Positions 10,947 to 22,932 of a stretch of DNA of 64,000 bases are shown here, piece by piece (position 1 is the stretch's first letter; each line of letters starts with the position of its first letter). Both the position numbers and the translations under genes were made by a program. The notes beneath the pieces are model-generated. The model was not told the DNA's origin. It did no database searches and worked only from the letters and a program-made list of their open reading frames with translations. Origin of the DNA: Rosa chinensis (Eukaryota; Streptophyta; Magnoliopsida; Rosales; Rosaceae); the NCBI RefSeq assembly GCF_002994745.2, contig NC_037092.1:9724501-9788500 (forward strand). Reading direction: 5' to 3'.

Positions 10947-12950
10947 TGAGGCCGTCAAATGCATGAGGGTTTTTCTGTTTTTTTGAGGCCGTCAAAATAC
11001 AGGTTCAATTTTGTACTATATAGGTTGTTCGACTGTTGATAAATTTATATGATGGTTGATGGTTGTATCACACTTGTAGATTTTACGTCCTTTTTCTTAT
11101 GCAAACATAAGTGAAAGGAACTTTGCGGAAATAATGTTAATGGTGATTAGTAACATTTACAAATAATTTGACAACTAATTTTTCAAAAGGAATGAGCTTA
11201 ATTTCTTAAACTTGATTAAAGCTAGCGTTCCTATTTTTTTGGTTAGATTAAATTTTCCTAGTCTTTGACAAAAAGGCAATTTTCTGTTCTAATCTCGACT
11301 ATTGAAACCTATTCTCCTACATACGGATAAGTGAAACTTTCCTAAAGAGATAACTTCAGTTTATTACTTTATTACCTTCCTATTTAAATCTAAGGTGAAG
11401 TAACTTGCTAAATTGTACTATGTACCTTTCTATGAAAACAAATTGTTTTAATTGACTCGACAAAATTGCATGAAGGAACATTTATGAATCAAAACAACCC
11501 AATTAAGTTACATGAAGCTAGCTATTGGCTCATGAATTCACTAGTTAATTAATAAAGTTAACAGTTACTGGCTCCTGGGTTGTAAAGCAATATAGTTAAA
11601 TCAGAAGCATACCAAGTGAATATTCCAGCCCTTTGCACACTCGATCTATTAGCTCATGAGTCAGAATCATAATATTACCTTTCGTTTTTCTATTGTCCTT
11701 CCTCTTTCTTGGAGTAAAAGAAAGAAAAAGAGGGTTTCTTCTTTCTCATCTTTCCATTCAAGAGAGATGCATATTTAGTTAAATGTTTTTTTACTTAATT
11801 GGGCAAATTTCCTTCTCTTTGATAATGTGCTTCAATTCCTTTGTACTTCGGTTAGATTCTAATAGATTCAAGAAGGACTCTACGTACCCCTAAGTTATTA
11901 ATAATTTGATAGCAAAAATAAGATTCTAATTAAACGAAATAAAGTACTTCAACCGTGCATGCATGGTGGAATTAATCGTTGGTCAATTACTGAGATAAAG
12001 CAAATAATTACTTTTGAGAAGAAGACAAGCAAGTATTACATGTAAATATTCGGTCTTACATCAAGATTTCAACCAGAGAAAATTCAAAAAGGTGTTTGCT
12101 AATAAACCTACGTAATTAGGCAAAGAGAAATCAAAACGACCCCCTAATTTGACCTTAGAAAAAGGAAGCCAGAAATTTTTTATTGTGGATAAGGGATTGA
12201 CTATATGTCCATAACTACGTGGGAATGATAAGACAAACAAGTTTTCCTACGTACACTACTGTTAGGGTTTTCTTTTCCTTTAATTTCTTGCTTTCCCAGG
12301 TGGCCTTCCATCAATTCGATCACGTAAAGTTGTCGATGTTTCTCGATCAGGACACATCTGAAAGTTGATATACACGTACTACGTACCCTTTTGAATTTTT
12401 GATTTGTATACCGTCAAATTTAGCTTCCTATGATTTAATTCACGTGCAGAAATAGGTAGGAATTCATGATTAGGTTGGCCTTGGATCGAGCTCATTAGGG
12501 TTCTTAATTGATAGAAAAGCAACCAAGAAGCTTCAGTATTGGATAAGTTTGATCGAAAAACTTGTACAGGAAGTTAAAGAACCAAAGCTTGTCTTTTTTT
12601 TAGGAGGTGATTAATTGTTTGTTTTGGTAAAGGTATATCATTGCATGCATGACATGTCAAAGAAAATGACTATGAGATTACATATATAATACCATAAATT
12701 ATAGAAATAAGATTCGATCCTTGCATGGTGTGTGTGAAAATTGATTGGAAGTTGGATCATAAACTGTTTTTAATGATATTTTCCTTGTCTCTAAGCTGCA
12801 TTAATTTTAGAGTCCTTGATTCAAAGCACAATATTAAGCAAATGTATTCTCATTTATCCGACCAACAAAATTTTATTCTTACTCACCTAATTTAAAGTAA
12901 AATATCAATTTTACCCTTAAGCTAATTAATAAACTACAGCCTGCCACTCT
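10945..12950. other. Intergenic, no gene seen
   Basis: AT-rich with short open frames only. I saw no coding exon, terminal repeat or structural RNA. Confidence 0.5.
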
Positions 12951-13089
12951 CATCCCTATCTCTCTCTCTCCTCAGGGCTGTCGTCAAGGCTCAATCCGAG
13001 GCCACCGAAATTGCGCCGTTGTCAAGGCTCAATCCGTTGTCGAGGCTCAAATCAGTCCGGCATCGAGGCTCAATCTGTTGTCATGCAAC

Positions 13090-13480
13090 ACGGTTTCGAC
13101 TCAGACAGGGACTCCGACGTGCAGCATGGACTTCGACTTCGACTCTGACTTGCAACCCAAATTTCGATTTCGGTTTCGACTTTGACGTGCAGCACTGATT
13201 TCGACTTCGACTCCGACGTGCAGCCCAAATTTCGATTTCGGTTTCGACTTCGACATGCAGCACGGACTTCGACTTCCACTCCGACGTGCAGCCCAAATTC
13301 CGATTTCGGTTTCGACTTCGACGAGCAGCACAGACTTTGACTTCCACTCCGACGTGCAGCCCAAATTCCGATTTCGGTTTCGACTTTGACATGCAACAAG
13401 GACTTCGACTTCAACTCCAACGTGCAACCCAAATTTCGATTTCGATTTCGACTTCGACGTGCAACATGAACTTCTACTTC
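13090..13480. repeat. 68-bp minisatellite, about five to six copies
   Basis: The anchor GCAGCCCAAATTYCG recurs with CCC at 13156, 13224, 13292, 13360 and 13428, a constant 68-base step. Each unit is itself built of CGACTTCGACT-like hexamers. Because 68 is not a multiple of three, all three minus frames show similar Ser-Lys-Ser-Arg-rich peptides; this is repeat translation, not a gene. A related GTCGAGGCTCAATC motif repeats just upstream (13000-13080). Confidence 0.9.
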
Positions 13481-13834
13481 GACAGCGACTCTGGCGCCAA
13501 CAGCCGGGCAATAAACTCCGACAACGATCGCTAAGCCGGTAATTCGATTCCGAGCAATAAACTCCGACAAAGATTCCGGTGTGCCTGCTGGTTTGTTTCT
13601 CAAGCTCCCCCATATGGAAATCAAACAGCACCGTTGAGTTGGGTCTCTCACAGTGCAGGTCTACAACCGACGAAGAAGGAAGAAGAGAAGGGAGAGGATC
13701 ATCGGATCTCTCACAGTACCCGTAGGTGCTCAGAGCATTTTCTGGGAATGCTCTAGGCGCCTAAATCAAATTTTTTTTTTTGGGTAAAATTGGGGCAAAA
13801 GGCCCATAGGGAAAGGAAATGAAAAAAAAAATCT

Positions 13835-14175
13835 ATTGGGGGGCAATAGAGGTCTGCTAAAGGTTCATTGGGGGGCAATAAATGTTTTGAATTGATGTAA
13901 TCTCATCGTTTTTTTCCTTAATTAATGTTTTATTTGTCTAATTTTAGGGAGATTAGTTCACATTCCGACGACTAAAAGGTCTATTGGGGGCAATAAACCC
14001 CTCCAACTCCATATGAGATCTCCGACGAGGTTTCATAAACTTCTATTGCCCCAAATAAAGGTCTATTGAGGGGCAATAAACTTTATTGCCCCTGACCTTT
14101 ATTGCCCCTCTATTGGGGGTTTAGGGGGCAATAGAGGTTTATTGGCAGGTAATAAAGGTCTATTTGGAGGCAATA
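13835..14175. repeat. Array of GGGGCAATA motifs
   Basis: ATTGGGGGGCAATA-type motifs recur about ten times in both orientations (for example 13837, 13869, 13985, 14074, 14118), often pairing as small hairpins TATTGCCCC/GGGGCAATA. The stretch lies between CT-rich runs at about 12960 and 14335, and with the minisatellite it may be one non-coding mobile element, since ATTTTACCCT occurs inverted near both sides (about 12910 and 14370). Confidence 0.7.
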
Positions 14176-14519
14176 ACCCTTTCCGACGACCTCTGGCGAG
14201 GTTTTTAGAGAAGTCCGGTGGGTGGCGGCTGGTGACCAGTGAACGGATTCAGGCGATCGCTAACCGGAATCTGGCGTTGTTGGCCGGAATCCGACTGCCG
14301 ATGACTAGACTCCGGCGAAGTCTCCTATGGTTTCTCTCTCTCTCTCTCTCTATGTAACAAAGAGGTGAGGGTAAAATAGTCTCAAAAATAAATAATAAAT
14401 AAAAAACTTAATTGGGTATTAGAGAAGACCTTATTAAAGTCTTTATGGGTAAGGGGGAATTAAAAAAAACTTAATAGGGTACGTGGGATAAATGACCCTA
14501 GAATTAAGGTAAATGGACT

Positions 14520-14756
14520 AAATCTCTTAATTTTATTTTAGAGTAATTATCACAAATGATACCTGAACTTATCCTCTATCTTATCGACGGTACCTGAACT
14601 TCAATTTTAATCACAACCAGTACCTGAACTTTTCGATTTCATTTCAAATGGTACCTATCACTAACTTCTGTTAAAAACCAACATGTGCAATACACATGAC
14701 CTATATTCAAGAGTAGTTTGACGAAAATATCCATTTAAATAAGTTTGTTTGCTAGA
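14520..14756. other. Non-coding stretch with three TACCTGAACTT repeats
   Basis: TACCTGAACTT occurs at about 14560, 14591 and 14621, spaced about 30 bases apart. Similar short-period arrays are common in the ends of plant DNA elements. No gene is seen. Confidence 0.5.
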
Positions 14757-14828
14757 TTTTATTTTATTTTATTAAAAGGTACATTTATTCATAGACTGAT
14801 ATTGGGTAATAGCAGCTCAAAATTAGAA

Positions 14829-17800
14829 CTACCCCCATTTCCAGCAATTACATGGGAACTGCCTCAACTCACAGTACATTGAAACTACCATTGTTAAAGC
14901 CTTTCTAGCCAAACCATGTGTTAATTGGTTTCCCTTCTTGCGGACATGCTTCCAAGAGACAAACGCAAAATCACGCATCAAAGATCTTATCTCATCCATA
15001 ACAGCACCCACTTCACTCAGGTCCATTCCCCCCCCCCCCCTCATCCAAGCGAGCTATTACATTTTGAGCATCACCTTTAATCTGCATATGTGAAATGCCC
15101 AACTCTCTGCATAATATGATCCTATACAGTAGCACCATGGCTTCAGTTGCCATTAGGCTGATCATAGTTGTAATAGGAGCAGCTAGAGCACCTACAAGAC
15201 CCCCCTGCTCATTTCTAATAACAGCTCCAAGTCCAACCTTCCCATGAACCAGGTCACACGCACCATCAAAGTACATTGAAACTACCATTGTTAAAGCCTT
15301 TCTAGCCAAACCATGTGTTAATTGGTTGCCCTTCTTGCGGACATGCTTCCAAGAGACAAACGCAAAATCACGCATCAAAGATCTTATCTCATCCATAACA
15401 GCACCCACTTCACTCAGGTCCATCCCCCCCCCCCCTCATCCAAGCGAGCTATTACATTTTGAGCATCACCTTCAATCTGCAGATGTGAAATGCCCAACTC
15501 TCTGCATAATATGATCCTATACAATAGCACCATGGCTTCAGTTGCCATTAGGCTGATCATAGTTGTAATGGGAGTAGCTAGAGCACCTACAAGACCCCCC
15601 TGCTCATTTCTAATAACAGCTCCAAGTCCAACCTTCCCATGAACCAGGTCACACGCACCATCAAAGTTAAGCTTTAAGAAATTGGATGGAGGCGGTGTCC
15701 ATACAATCTGGTCTTCATCCCTTGATCTGTTGGTCTGAGTTGTTGGCTACCAGCTCTCCAAAGCTTTCACAATCTGCTCATACCACTCGTAAGCTTGTGA
15801 AACTAGTTTGTCTGGTTCTAAGCAAATTTCTCCCATGAATTTGATTGTTTCTCTCTCTCCAAATCCACCACGCAATTACCGCGAACATCTTTAATTCCTT
15901 TCCTTGACCAGTAACAGCCACATGTAGTAGCAAATCAATAAAGCTAGGTTCCTTCTAAGTTGAGCAAACCAATTCCAGCCAAGTCCACTTCCAAACTCTT
16001 TTGGCTTCTGCGCACTCCCAAATGCAATGCACTACTGTTTCTTCTAGATACCCACATCTTCCACACCTCCCATTAGAACTGATATGCTGCTTCAACAAGC
16101 GCTAATTGCAAGGTAAGAAAGCATGGCAAGCTCTCCAAAGAAAAAGCTTGACTTTGTTAGGAATTTGAAGATTCCAAATAATACTCCAACAATTTTTGGA
16201 GTTTAAAACACCTTCCTTACCACTACTGCTAGTTCCACACTCTCTTTTTAATTGCTCCATCCCCAACCAATATCTAGATTTCACAGTATACTTTCCATCT
16301 TTACAAAAGTGTCAGATAGACGCATCCCTTCCCCCACCTCCAGAAAGTGGAATAGAGAGGTTTTTCTCTACATCAACAGGGAGGAAATAATTTTCGAGGT
16401 ACTCCACATCCCACTCTCCTGGCCTCTGCATAAGCTAACTAACCGGAAGGTCTGTAGGCAAAAAACTTGCGTGATGATTTTAAAGTTCCATGGTGCCGAT
16501 ACCCATTTATCACTCCAGACTCCAACCCGCTCACCACTACCAATTCTCCATCTAATCCCTGAAACTGCCAGGTCCCTTCCCCACAAAAAACTTCGCCATA
16601 TCAAAGATGGCTTTGGACCCAGAACAACCTCTGCCCAGTTATGATTAGAGTAGTATTTAGTAAACAGCGTTTTGGATACCAAAGACTCAAGAGATAGAGC
16701 TAACCTCCACACTGTTTTCCCCAACAACGCTTTGTTAAACACCTCAATATTTTGAAAACCAAGACCCCCATCATTCTTATTTCGACACAAAGCTTCCCAC
16801 CTACACCAATGGATCCCCTCTCTTACCACCACCTTTCCCCCAACAATACTTTGCAACCTTAGATTGGTAGGTTCTGCAAATTCCTTTCGATAGTGTGAAA
16901 ACCGAAATCATATAGGAGGGTATAGATTGTGCCACTGCTTTGATCAGAATAGTTCTACCAGCTTTAGAAAGAAGTCTGTTCTGCCATCCCTACAAATTAG
17001 TATCTAACTTTTCATGAATCCTCTTGAACATCTCTTTTTTGTTTCGCCCTGCAACCGTCGGCAAACCCAAATACCTCTCGTGAAAACCCACCTCCGTGAC
17101 CCCAGGCACCTCCTGTATTTCCACTTTTCTCTCATTCACCACCCCAGGCCCAAAAGCTACTGCAGGTTTTCCAAAATTAATTTTCTGCCCCGCTGCACTT
17201 TCATAAAGCAGTAAACACTGTTTAATATGCATAATTTTCTCAACATCGGCTCTCCCAAATATTAAGCTATCATCAGTAAAGAACAAGTGTGATATGATCG
17301 GTGCTTAAGGTGCAATTCTAGCCCCATGAATCAAACTCTCATAATCTGCATTCTGAAAGAGGCCCGTCAAACCTTCTGTACACATGAGGAAGAGGTACGA
17401 AGACAGAGGATCTCCTTGCCGAATTCTCCATGTGGGTTTTATCATGCCAGACTCCTGCCCATTCCAAAGTACTCTAAAAGTGACAGACGAAATACATCTC
17501 ATAATCAAAGCAACCCACAACTCAGCAAAACCCAAACGTAACATGACTTGTTCTAAAAACTACCACTCCACCCTGTCATACGCTTTGCTGATGTCTAGCT
17601 TGAGTATACACATCGGCTCCTCAACCCCCTGGTTAGTTTTTATCGAGTGAACCACTTCGAAAGCAGCTATGACATTGTCCTGTATACACCTACCAGGCAC
17701 AAACGCACTCTAAAAAACAGAAATAACATTTGGCAACATGTACTTCATCCAATTAACAATAGCGTTTGAGATCAACTTATATAACACGTTGCAAAGGCTA

Positions 17801-18515
17801 ATAGGCCTGCAATCTGTCACATTCTGCGGGTTCTCCAACTTCGGGATTAGTGCAATTAGTGTATGATTAATATTAGACATATCAGCATCCTCATTTAGGA
17901 TCTTCAAACAAACCGCTGTGACGTCGTCTCCAACAATATGCCAGTAAGCCTGATAGAACAAAGCTGTAAATCCATCAACACCAGGGGACTTATCCGGGGC
18001 CATCTGCTTCAGAGCTTCCTCTATCTCTAGTCTGGAGAAAGGTTCAAGGAGTTTCCCATTCATTGCATTAGTGACTTTGATAGGGATTGACTCGAGAACA
18101 AGGTCCACATGTTGACACCCTTATGTTGTAAACAAGCCCTGGAAATAACTCAGAAAAGCATCCTGAATTTTCGAGACTGTATCGCACCAAATTCCTGCTA
18201 AATTATTCACCCCCGTCACCCTGTTTCTCCTTCCTCTTGCTTTGGCATACCCATGAAAAAATTTGTGTTATGGTCTCCCTCTTGAATCCAATTAACCTAG
18301 GACTTTTGCTTCCATAACTCCTCTTCAAACTCCATATACTTCCTCAGCTCAGCCATAACTCGACCACACTTCTGCAGAACCTCCACCGCTAAATTGTCGA
18401 AAGATAGAGTAGTTAATTCATGATTCAGCTGTTTAATCTTAATTGGGATATGGCCAATAGACTCCTTATTCCACTGCATCAAAGCATTAGCCACCTGCCC
18501 CATATTAGCAGTCAC
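14829..18515 (-). pseudogene. LINE ORF2 remnant: reverse transcriptase, zf-RVT and RNase H
   Basis: Pieces in order on the minus strand: 18515-18297, 18108-17710 (APDKSPGVDGFTALFYQAYW, CRPISLCNVLYKLI: RT blocks), 17700-17305 ([12 protein letters not shown] with a stop, then RQGDPLSSYLFLMC), 17286-16990 (FFTDDSLIF, where active LINEs have F/YADD, so the alanine is now threonine), 16856-16368 (DGGLGFQNIEVFNKALLGK), 16284-16102 (WNLQIPNKVKLFLWRACHAF, zf-RVT) and 15670-14829 (RNase H-like NFDGACDLV). Several stops and shifts separate them. It cannot make a working enzyme. Confidence 0.85.
14874..15667. repeat. 397-bp tandem duplication inside the LINE RNase H region
   Basis: 14874-15270 and 15271-15667 are nearly identical; they differ in a few bases and in the length of a C run (about 15027-15041 against 15424-15436). 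The copy junction falls in ATCAAAGT/ACATTGAAAC. The duplication happened after insertion or is a misassembly around the C run. Confidence 0.9.
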
Positions 18516-18537
18516 CGTACTTAAATCAGATGATACT

Positions 18538-19890
18538 GATAGAAGAAGGGTGTTAAGTGGTAGTCTATGGAACTTTGATCATGTGCTGCTTCTTTTAGCA
18601 GAAATGGATGGGAGAATGGATCCATTGTTGGTTCCATTGGATAGACAAGCTTTCTGGATCAGGGTGTGTGGAATTCCGCCTACTTTCTTAACTCACAAGA
18701 TGGCTGAGCGAATCGGGAGGCAGCTAGGAGTGTTCTATCCAGAAAGAGACATAGGAGGGGGCGATGTTTGTGGAAGTTTTCTCAGACTCCGAGTTGGTTT
18801 GGATTTGAAGCAACCCCTCAGGAAGAAGGTCTTGCTTCGGTGGAGAAGCCAGCAAGCTATACTTTGGAATATGAGCATTTACAGTATTTGTGCTTTTATT
18901 GTGGGCTGTTGAGTCATGTAAGTTATGGCTGCCCTTTGTTCAGAGAAGGTCTGATCAAGGAGCCACGTTATGGGAGGTGGAAAACTCTAATCGATGATGT
19001 TTTTGATATCAATCCGAATGGTCCTCTCGCTGGCAAGGCTTATGGTTTTTGCCCTTCCAAGCAGAAATGGGTGATACGGGCGCCGGATCTGGGAGTAATA
19101 GGTCAAGTTAGACGGCGAGATGAAGTAATGTAGGAGTGTAATCTACCTAGCAGTGAAATGGTTGTAGATGGCGGTGTGGGTGAAGTGTTGGAGTCGGAGA
19201 TGGCAGTACCGGCGGCGAAAAGGCCGAGGTTGGAAGGTGCGGCATGCACGGATCTTGATTCTGTGAATTTAATGCATAGTGATTCACGGGATGTATCTAA
19301 TCTCAGTTCTCCGATGATTGAGGGGCAGATTGGGCGGGGAGTATTTAAGGAACTTTTTAAACCTTGTTTGGAGGGAAAAGAAGTGGGCTCTATGTTGGGC
19401 TCCTCATTGTAGACTGATTCAGTTTTGGGTAGACTTGGGGAGGCAAGTAAACCGAGGCCCAATAGGGAGAAGCTTAAACATGGAGTTAAGAATGGGCCAT
19501 GCTTTAATCGGGTTTCTACACGGGTTGTACCCAATGTGTTTACGGAGTCCGAACCTATAAATAATGGTTGTGATGCTCTTGAAAAACAGACCCATCTTAA
19601 AACGACAGAGCCTTCGCTCGTGTTTAGCCGTAGGAAGACAACGGGGAAAAAGGAAAGGGGAAGGCTGATTCTGATGTTGGGAAAGCCAATGGGGGCAGAG
19701 CGAATGGGTGATGTTCAAGGCGGAAGACGTGGTGGTAGAGGAGGTAAACGTAGAGGCAGAGGCTTTCATGTGGGGGGAAGTGCTCGCCGAAAGGGGACAA
19801 GTGCCTCTCTGACTAAGCCAGGTATTTCTGAGAAAATTGTTTCTGTTAAATCCGTGATGGGCTCCGGAGATCGAGCCCATCATGAGCAAT
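18538..19890 (+). pseudogene. LINE ORF1 remnant with CCHC zinc knuckle
   Basis: DUF4283-type nucleic-acid-binding segment (about 18538-18850; FWIRVCGIPPTFLTHKM) followed by CFYCGLLSHVSYGC, a CX2CX4HX4C knuckle, at about 18892-18933. A Gly/Arg-rich C-terminal part (GGRRGGRGGKRRGRG, about 19716-19760) is in another frame, and stops lie between, so it is dead. The 5' end of ORF1 is absent. Confidence 0.75.
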
Positions 19891-20690
19891 GATAGGTGTG
19901 GCATGGAATGTGCGGGGATTGGGGAACCCGCACACTTTCTAGGCTCTGAAGAAATTTCTCAGAGCACAAGACCCCGATTGGGCTCTCTTGATGGAAACTA
20001 AGAAGAAGAAGAATGAAATGGCAGATATCTGTTTTGATTTAGGTTTTGGAGGTTGTTGTACAGTAGGGAAGGTGGGAAAAAGTGGTGGTGGTCTGGCTTT
20101 TTATCGGAAGAGCAGTTGTAGTGTTCGGGTGATTGGCTCTTTGTTGGGGCACATTGATGTTGAGATACAAACAGAAGGGGGAGCGAGCAATTCGGGTTAC
20201 TGGGTTTTATGGTAATCCAGATACCCAACTTCGTAGATTTTCTTGGGAATTGTTGCATCGAATTGCAGCCTCAGTAACTGGGCCATGGTTGGTGTTGGGA
20301 AATTTTAATGAAATTCGGGATGCCTATGAGAAGAAGGGAGGTAGTGCACGACCTGAGGCTCAAATGAGGCATTTTAGGGAGGTCTTGGTGGATTGTGGGC
20401 TGCAGGATATTGACTTTTCGGGGCCGTTGTGTACTTGGAGTAATGGCTCAACAAAGGAGAGGCTGGATAGATGTATAATTAATCAACATGCTGCGGTTTT
20501 GTTTCCACACATACATGAGGTACATAAGGATGTGGACGCTTCTGATCACTTGCCTATAATAATTTTCACAAGGGGCTACCAGTTGCAGCAACACAGATAT
20601 GTGAGACAGAAAAGGCGTTTTCAATTTGAGAAGTTTTGGCAGAAGGAGGGTAAGTGTGAGGAAGTGGTTTCTAATAGCTGGGTGCATGGG
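19891..20690 (+). pseudogene. LINE endonuclease (EEP/APE-type) remnant
   Basis: Reads VAWNVRGLGNPHTF, then a TAG at about 19940, then DPDWALLMETK (metal-binding Glu), a frame change near 20170, then RVTGFYGNPD, PWLVLGNFNEI, LDRCIINQHA and DASDHLPIII, where the terminal Asp-His pair is kept. Motif order is that of plant L1-like LINE endonucleases. Confidence 0.85.
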
Positions 20691-20819
20691 GCTGATTTTG
20701 TTTGTTTTTGTTTGTTGTTTTCCATGCAGGTTGGAATGGATCTCAATTTGTGGATATTGTACTTATGTATCGTTAATACCCATTGGAACAAAATTTATAA
20801 ATAATAAACCTTTAATTTT

Positions 20820-21954
20820 GGGTCTTTCTAAATGTACCCAGCAAAATATTTTATTTTAATTATCTTTAATTTATGTTAAATGTAACCAACTAATTTTCCC
20901 AAAATGCCCTAAAAAACAATGTACACAGCAGAACAAAACATTCTACCCAGATCTTTATGCTCGTTCATCTCCATCATACCCTACCCGGTTGAGATCAAGA
21001 GATTTATTTGTTTTGTGCTTCTGAGCACTATGAAAACCATGATCGGACAATGCTTGCAGCATTGCAGCAACAAAACTTCCATATATATGCATGTAGAACA
21101 ATAAGAGATCTCATTCATTATTGTCGAACTAGTTCATACATTAATAATTGATTAATTAAAAAGAAAAAGAAAAACTGATTTTCCCATTGAAACATGAAAA
21201 CAAAAAAATGTAACAACGCCATATAATTAAGAGCATGCAGTTGGTGCTATTTATGTTCAAATTCTTGACTTTTTTTTTTTGGTGAAAACTTCTTGTTATG
21301 AGTTACGCTTGTATTTTCTATGTTTAATAATGATTTTTTCCCCCAGATTGACACAGGTGTTCCTCAAAGTGGTCCTCGTCCATTGAACTTCTATCATGGG
21401 GAGACAAGCAACTATATTGAGCAATCTGGTGACTTAGTTGAAGATGCTACAAAGACTGCAGTAGGCGTTGAGGAAAACTTTGGAATATTGCGAAGAGCAT
21501 AAATACTTTGACTTACTAGAGCAGTATGAGATGGAAGCAAAGATAATGATCAAACATCTTCTTATTGATCGATGTGAAGGGACTTCAAGTTGGGCACACA
21601 ACCAGTTCTTGGGGAATGCACGTATTAATTCGGTGATAATTTTGGCAGAAACAAGTGTTTTGCAATTGAATAAAGATTCAAAATGCAGTGGCCTATTCCA
21701 TTTTGCCACATGAATTATTGTCCACCGTTGAGCCTGGGCAGAAACCTGGGTAGGGCATGATGGGGATGAACAAGCATAAAGCTCTGGGTAGAGACGTGTC
21801 GAGTCGTAGAGTATGTTTTGTTTTGCTGGGTACATTGTTTTTCAAGGCATTTTGGGCAAATCAGTTGGTTAAATTTAACATAAATTAAAGGTAATAAAAA
21901 GAATATTTTTTACTGGGTATACTTAGAACTTGCTGAATACATTTAGAAATACCC
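20820..21954. mobile_element. Non-autonomous MULE with long terminal inverted repeats
   Basis: The left end (20820-about 20988, GGGTCTTTCTAAATGTACCC) matches the reverse complement of the right end (about 21745-21954, GGGTATTTCTAAATGTATTC) over 170-210 bases. TTAATTTT is directly repeated outside both ends (20812-20819 and 21955-21962). Long inverted repeats with an 8-9 base target duplication point to Mutator-like elements. No transposase is coded; the interior has exon-like sequence, as in Pack-MULEs. Confidence 0.8.
21346..21640 (+). pseudogene. Exon-like sequence captured inside the MULE, source unknown
   Basis: A polypyrimidine run and CAG at about 21337-21345 precede an open stretch (DTGVPQSGPRPLNFYHGETS) that stops near 21500, while a second frame continues as EYCEEHKYFDLLEQYEMEAK. 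Base composition is more gene-like than the repeats around it. I do not recognise the source protein. Confidence 0.45.
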
Positions 21955-21962
21955 TTAATTTT

Positions 21963-22769
21963 AGATGCAACAATATTAAACATAAACACGAACAATATAT
22001 CTAAATTCATACGATTAGTTGATAATATTATGTACTCTCACCAAGCAGGTCATTAATTAGTTCATTACATTTATCTGTATGGGATGGGTTACTTAACCAA
22101 CAATACAAGCTTCTTCCTTTTTGGCAAAACAAAGTAATATATGGACGACTAATACATAATAACGTCACATGTCCGTAGATGCTTTATATATAATTCGTGC
22201 TCGACATGCATCATCACCAACGACCATGACTCGCTAGCTCTGTGTCAATCGTATATGTGTGTCACCATAGCTACATTACCAGCTGGGACGTTGTTGGTGG
22301 GTAGCCGATGAACGAAGAGTCGAGAACTTCGAGATGAACTTTGTAAAATCTAATCTGCAACTATGTAAGATCTATAGACTGATAGACACGTTGTGCAGAA
22401 GTCGATGAGATCTTTTAGCAATTCGTAAACAAAGTTAGGCAATCCCCAGCCAAGCATGTGGCCTCACACTGCTAAAAGAGATAAAAATAAAGGCTTACCA
22501 TTTACAAAGGTAAAAGTCCCTTTGAATTTAAAGCTACCAATAGTCGGTCCTTCCCCGTCAATCCCGTCATCGTACTTTTGCCGAATATCTACCAAGATCG
22601 AAAGCTTTCATCATTCTATCTAGCTCTCTCTTCCTTCCCAACTTCTTATGATCTTTATATATGTCGGTCGATCTATGAAAACTAGCTAGTTCAAAAATCA
22701 TTTATTCAGGTGTATGTGCGCATTCAATTGGTTGGTTCTACCATCATTCGGTGATCGAGTCTCATATGT
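21963..22769. other. Intergenic, no gene seen
   Basis: AT-rich, with stops in all frames, between the MULE and the hAT-like element. Confidence 0.5.
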
Positions 22770-22887
22770 AGATTAATCTAAGAAGCACCGATACGGATAT
22801 GGATACTCATATGTAGATACGGTACGGTGCGATACATGGATACGACAAATCTTAAATGTTTTAGGATACGGGTGCGTAAATAAATAA

Positions 22888-22892
<5 letters not shown>

Positions 22893-22930
<38 letters not shown>
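22893..22930. repeat. TA microsatellite, left side
   Basis: About 19 TA repeats, directly followed by the hairpin element at 22931. Confidence 0.95.

Positions 22931-22932
<2 letters not shown>

Larger units (their letters stand above)
14757..18527 (-). mobile_element. 3' half of a LINE (RT to tail), sense on the minus strand
   Basis: Read on the minus strand it runs from the segment just after the endonuclease (ALMQWNKESIGHIPIKIKQL) through reverse transcriptase, the zf-RVT region and RNase H to an AATAAAATAAAATAAAAT tail at about 14757-14775. It joins, at about 18528, the 5' half of an element of the same type pointing the other way, so together they look like one 5'-inverted insertion of about 5.9 kb. 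Confidence 0.85.
18528..20695 (+). mobile_element. 5' part of the same LINE (ORF1 and endonuclease), inverted
   Basis: On the plus strand it starts within the DUF4283-like ORF1 (RRRVLSGSLWNFDHVL), goes through a CCHC knuckle and a basic tail, then the endonuclease up to FQFEKFWQKEGKCEEVVSNSW, and stops near 20695. That is just where the minus-strand half takes up in a normal LINE. So the inner junction joins the 5' ends of both halves, the geometry of twin priming. Confidence 0.85.

Noticed and set aside
13070..13651. Overlapping minus-strand frames of up to 193 codons rich in Ser, Lys and Arg
   Set aside because: They are translations of a 68-base minisatellite in all frames, with no start context or splice signals.
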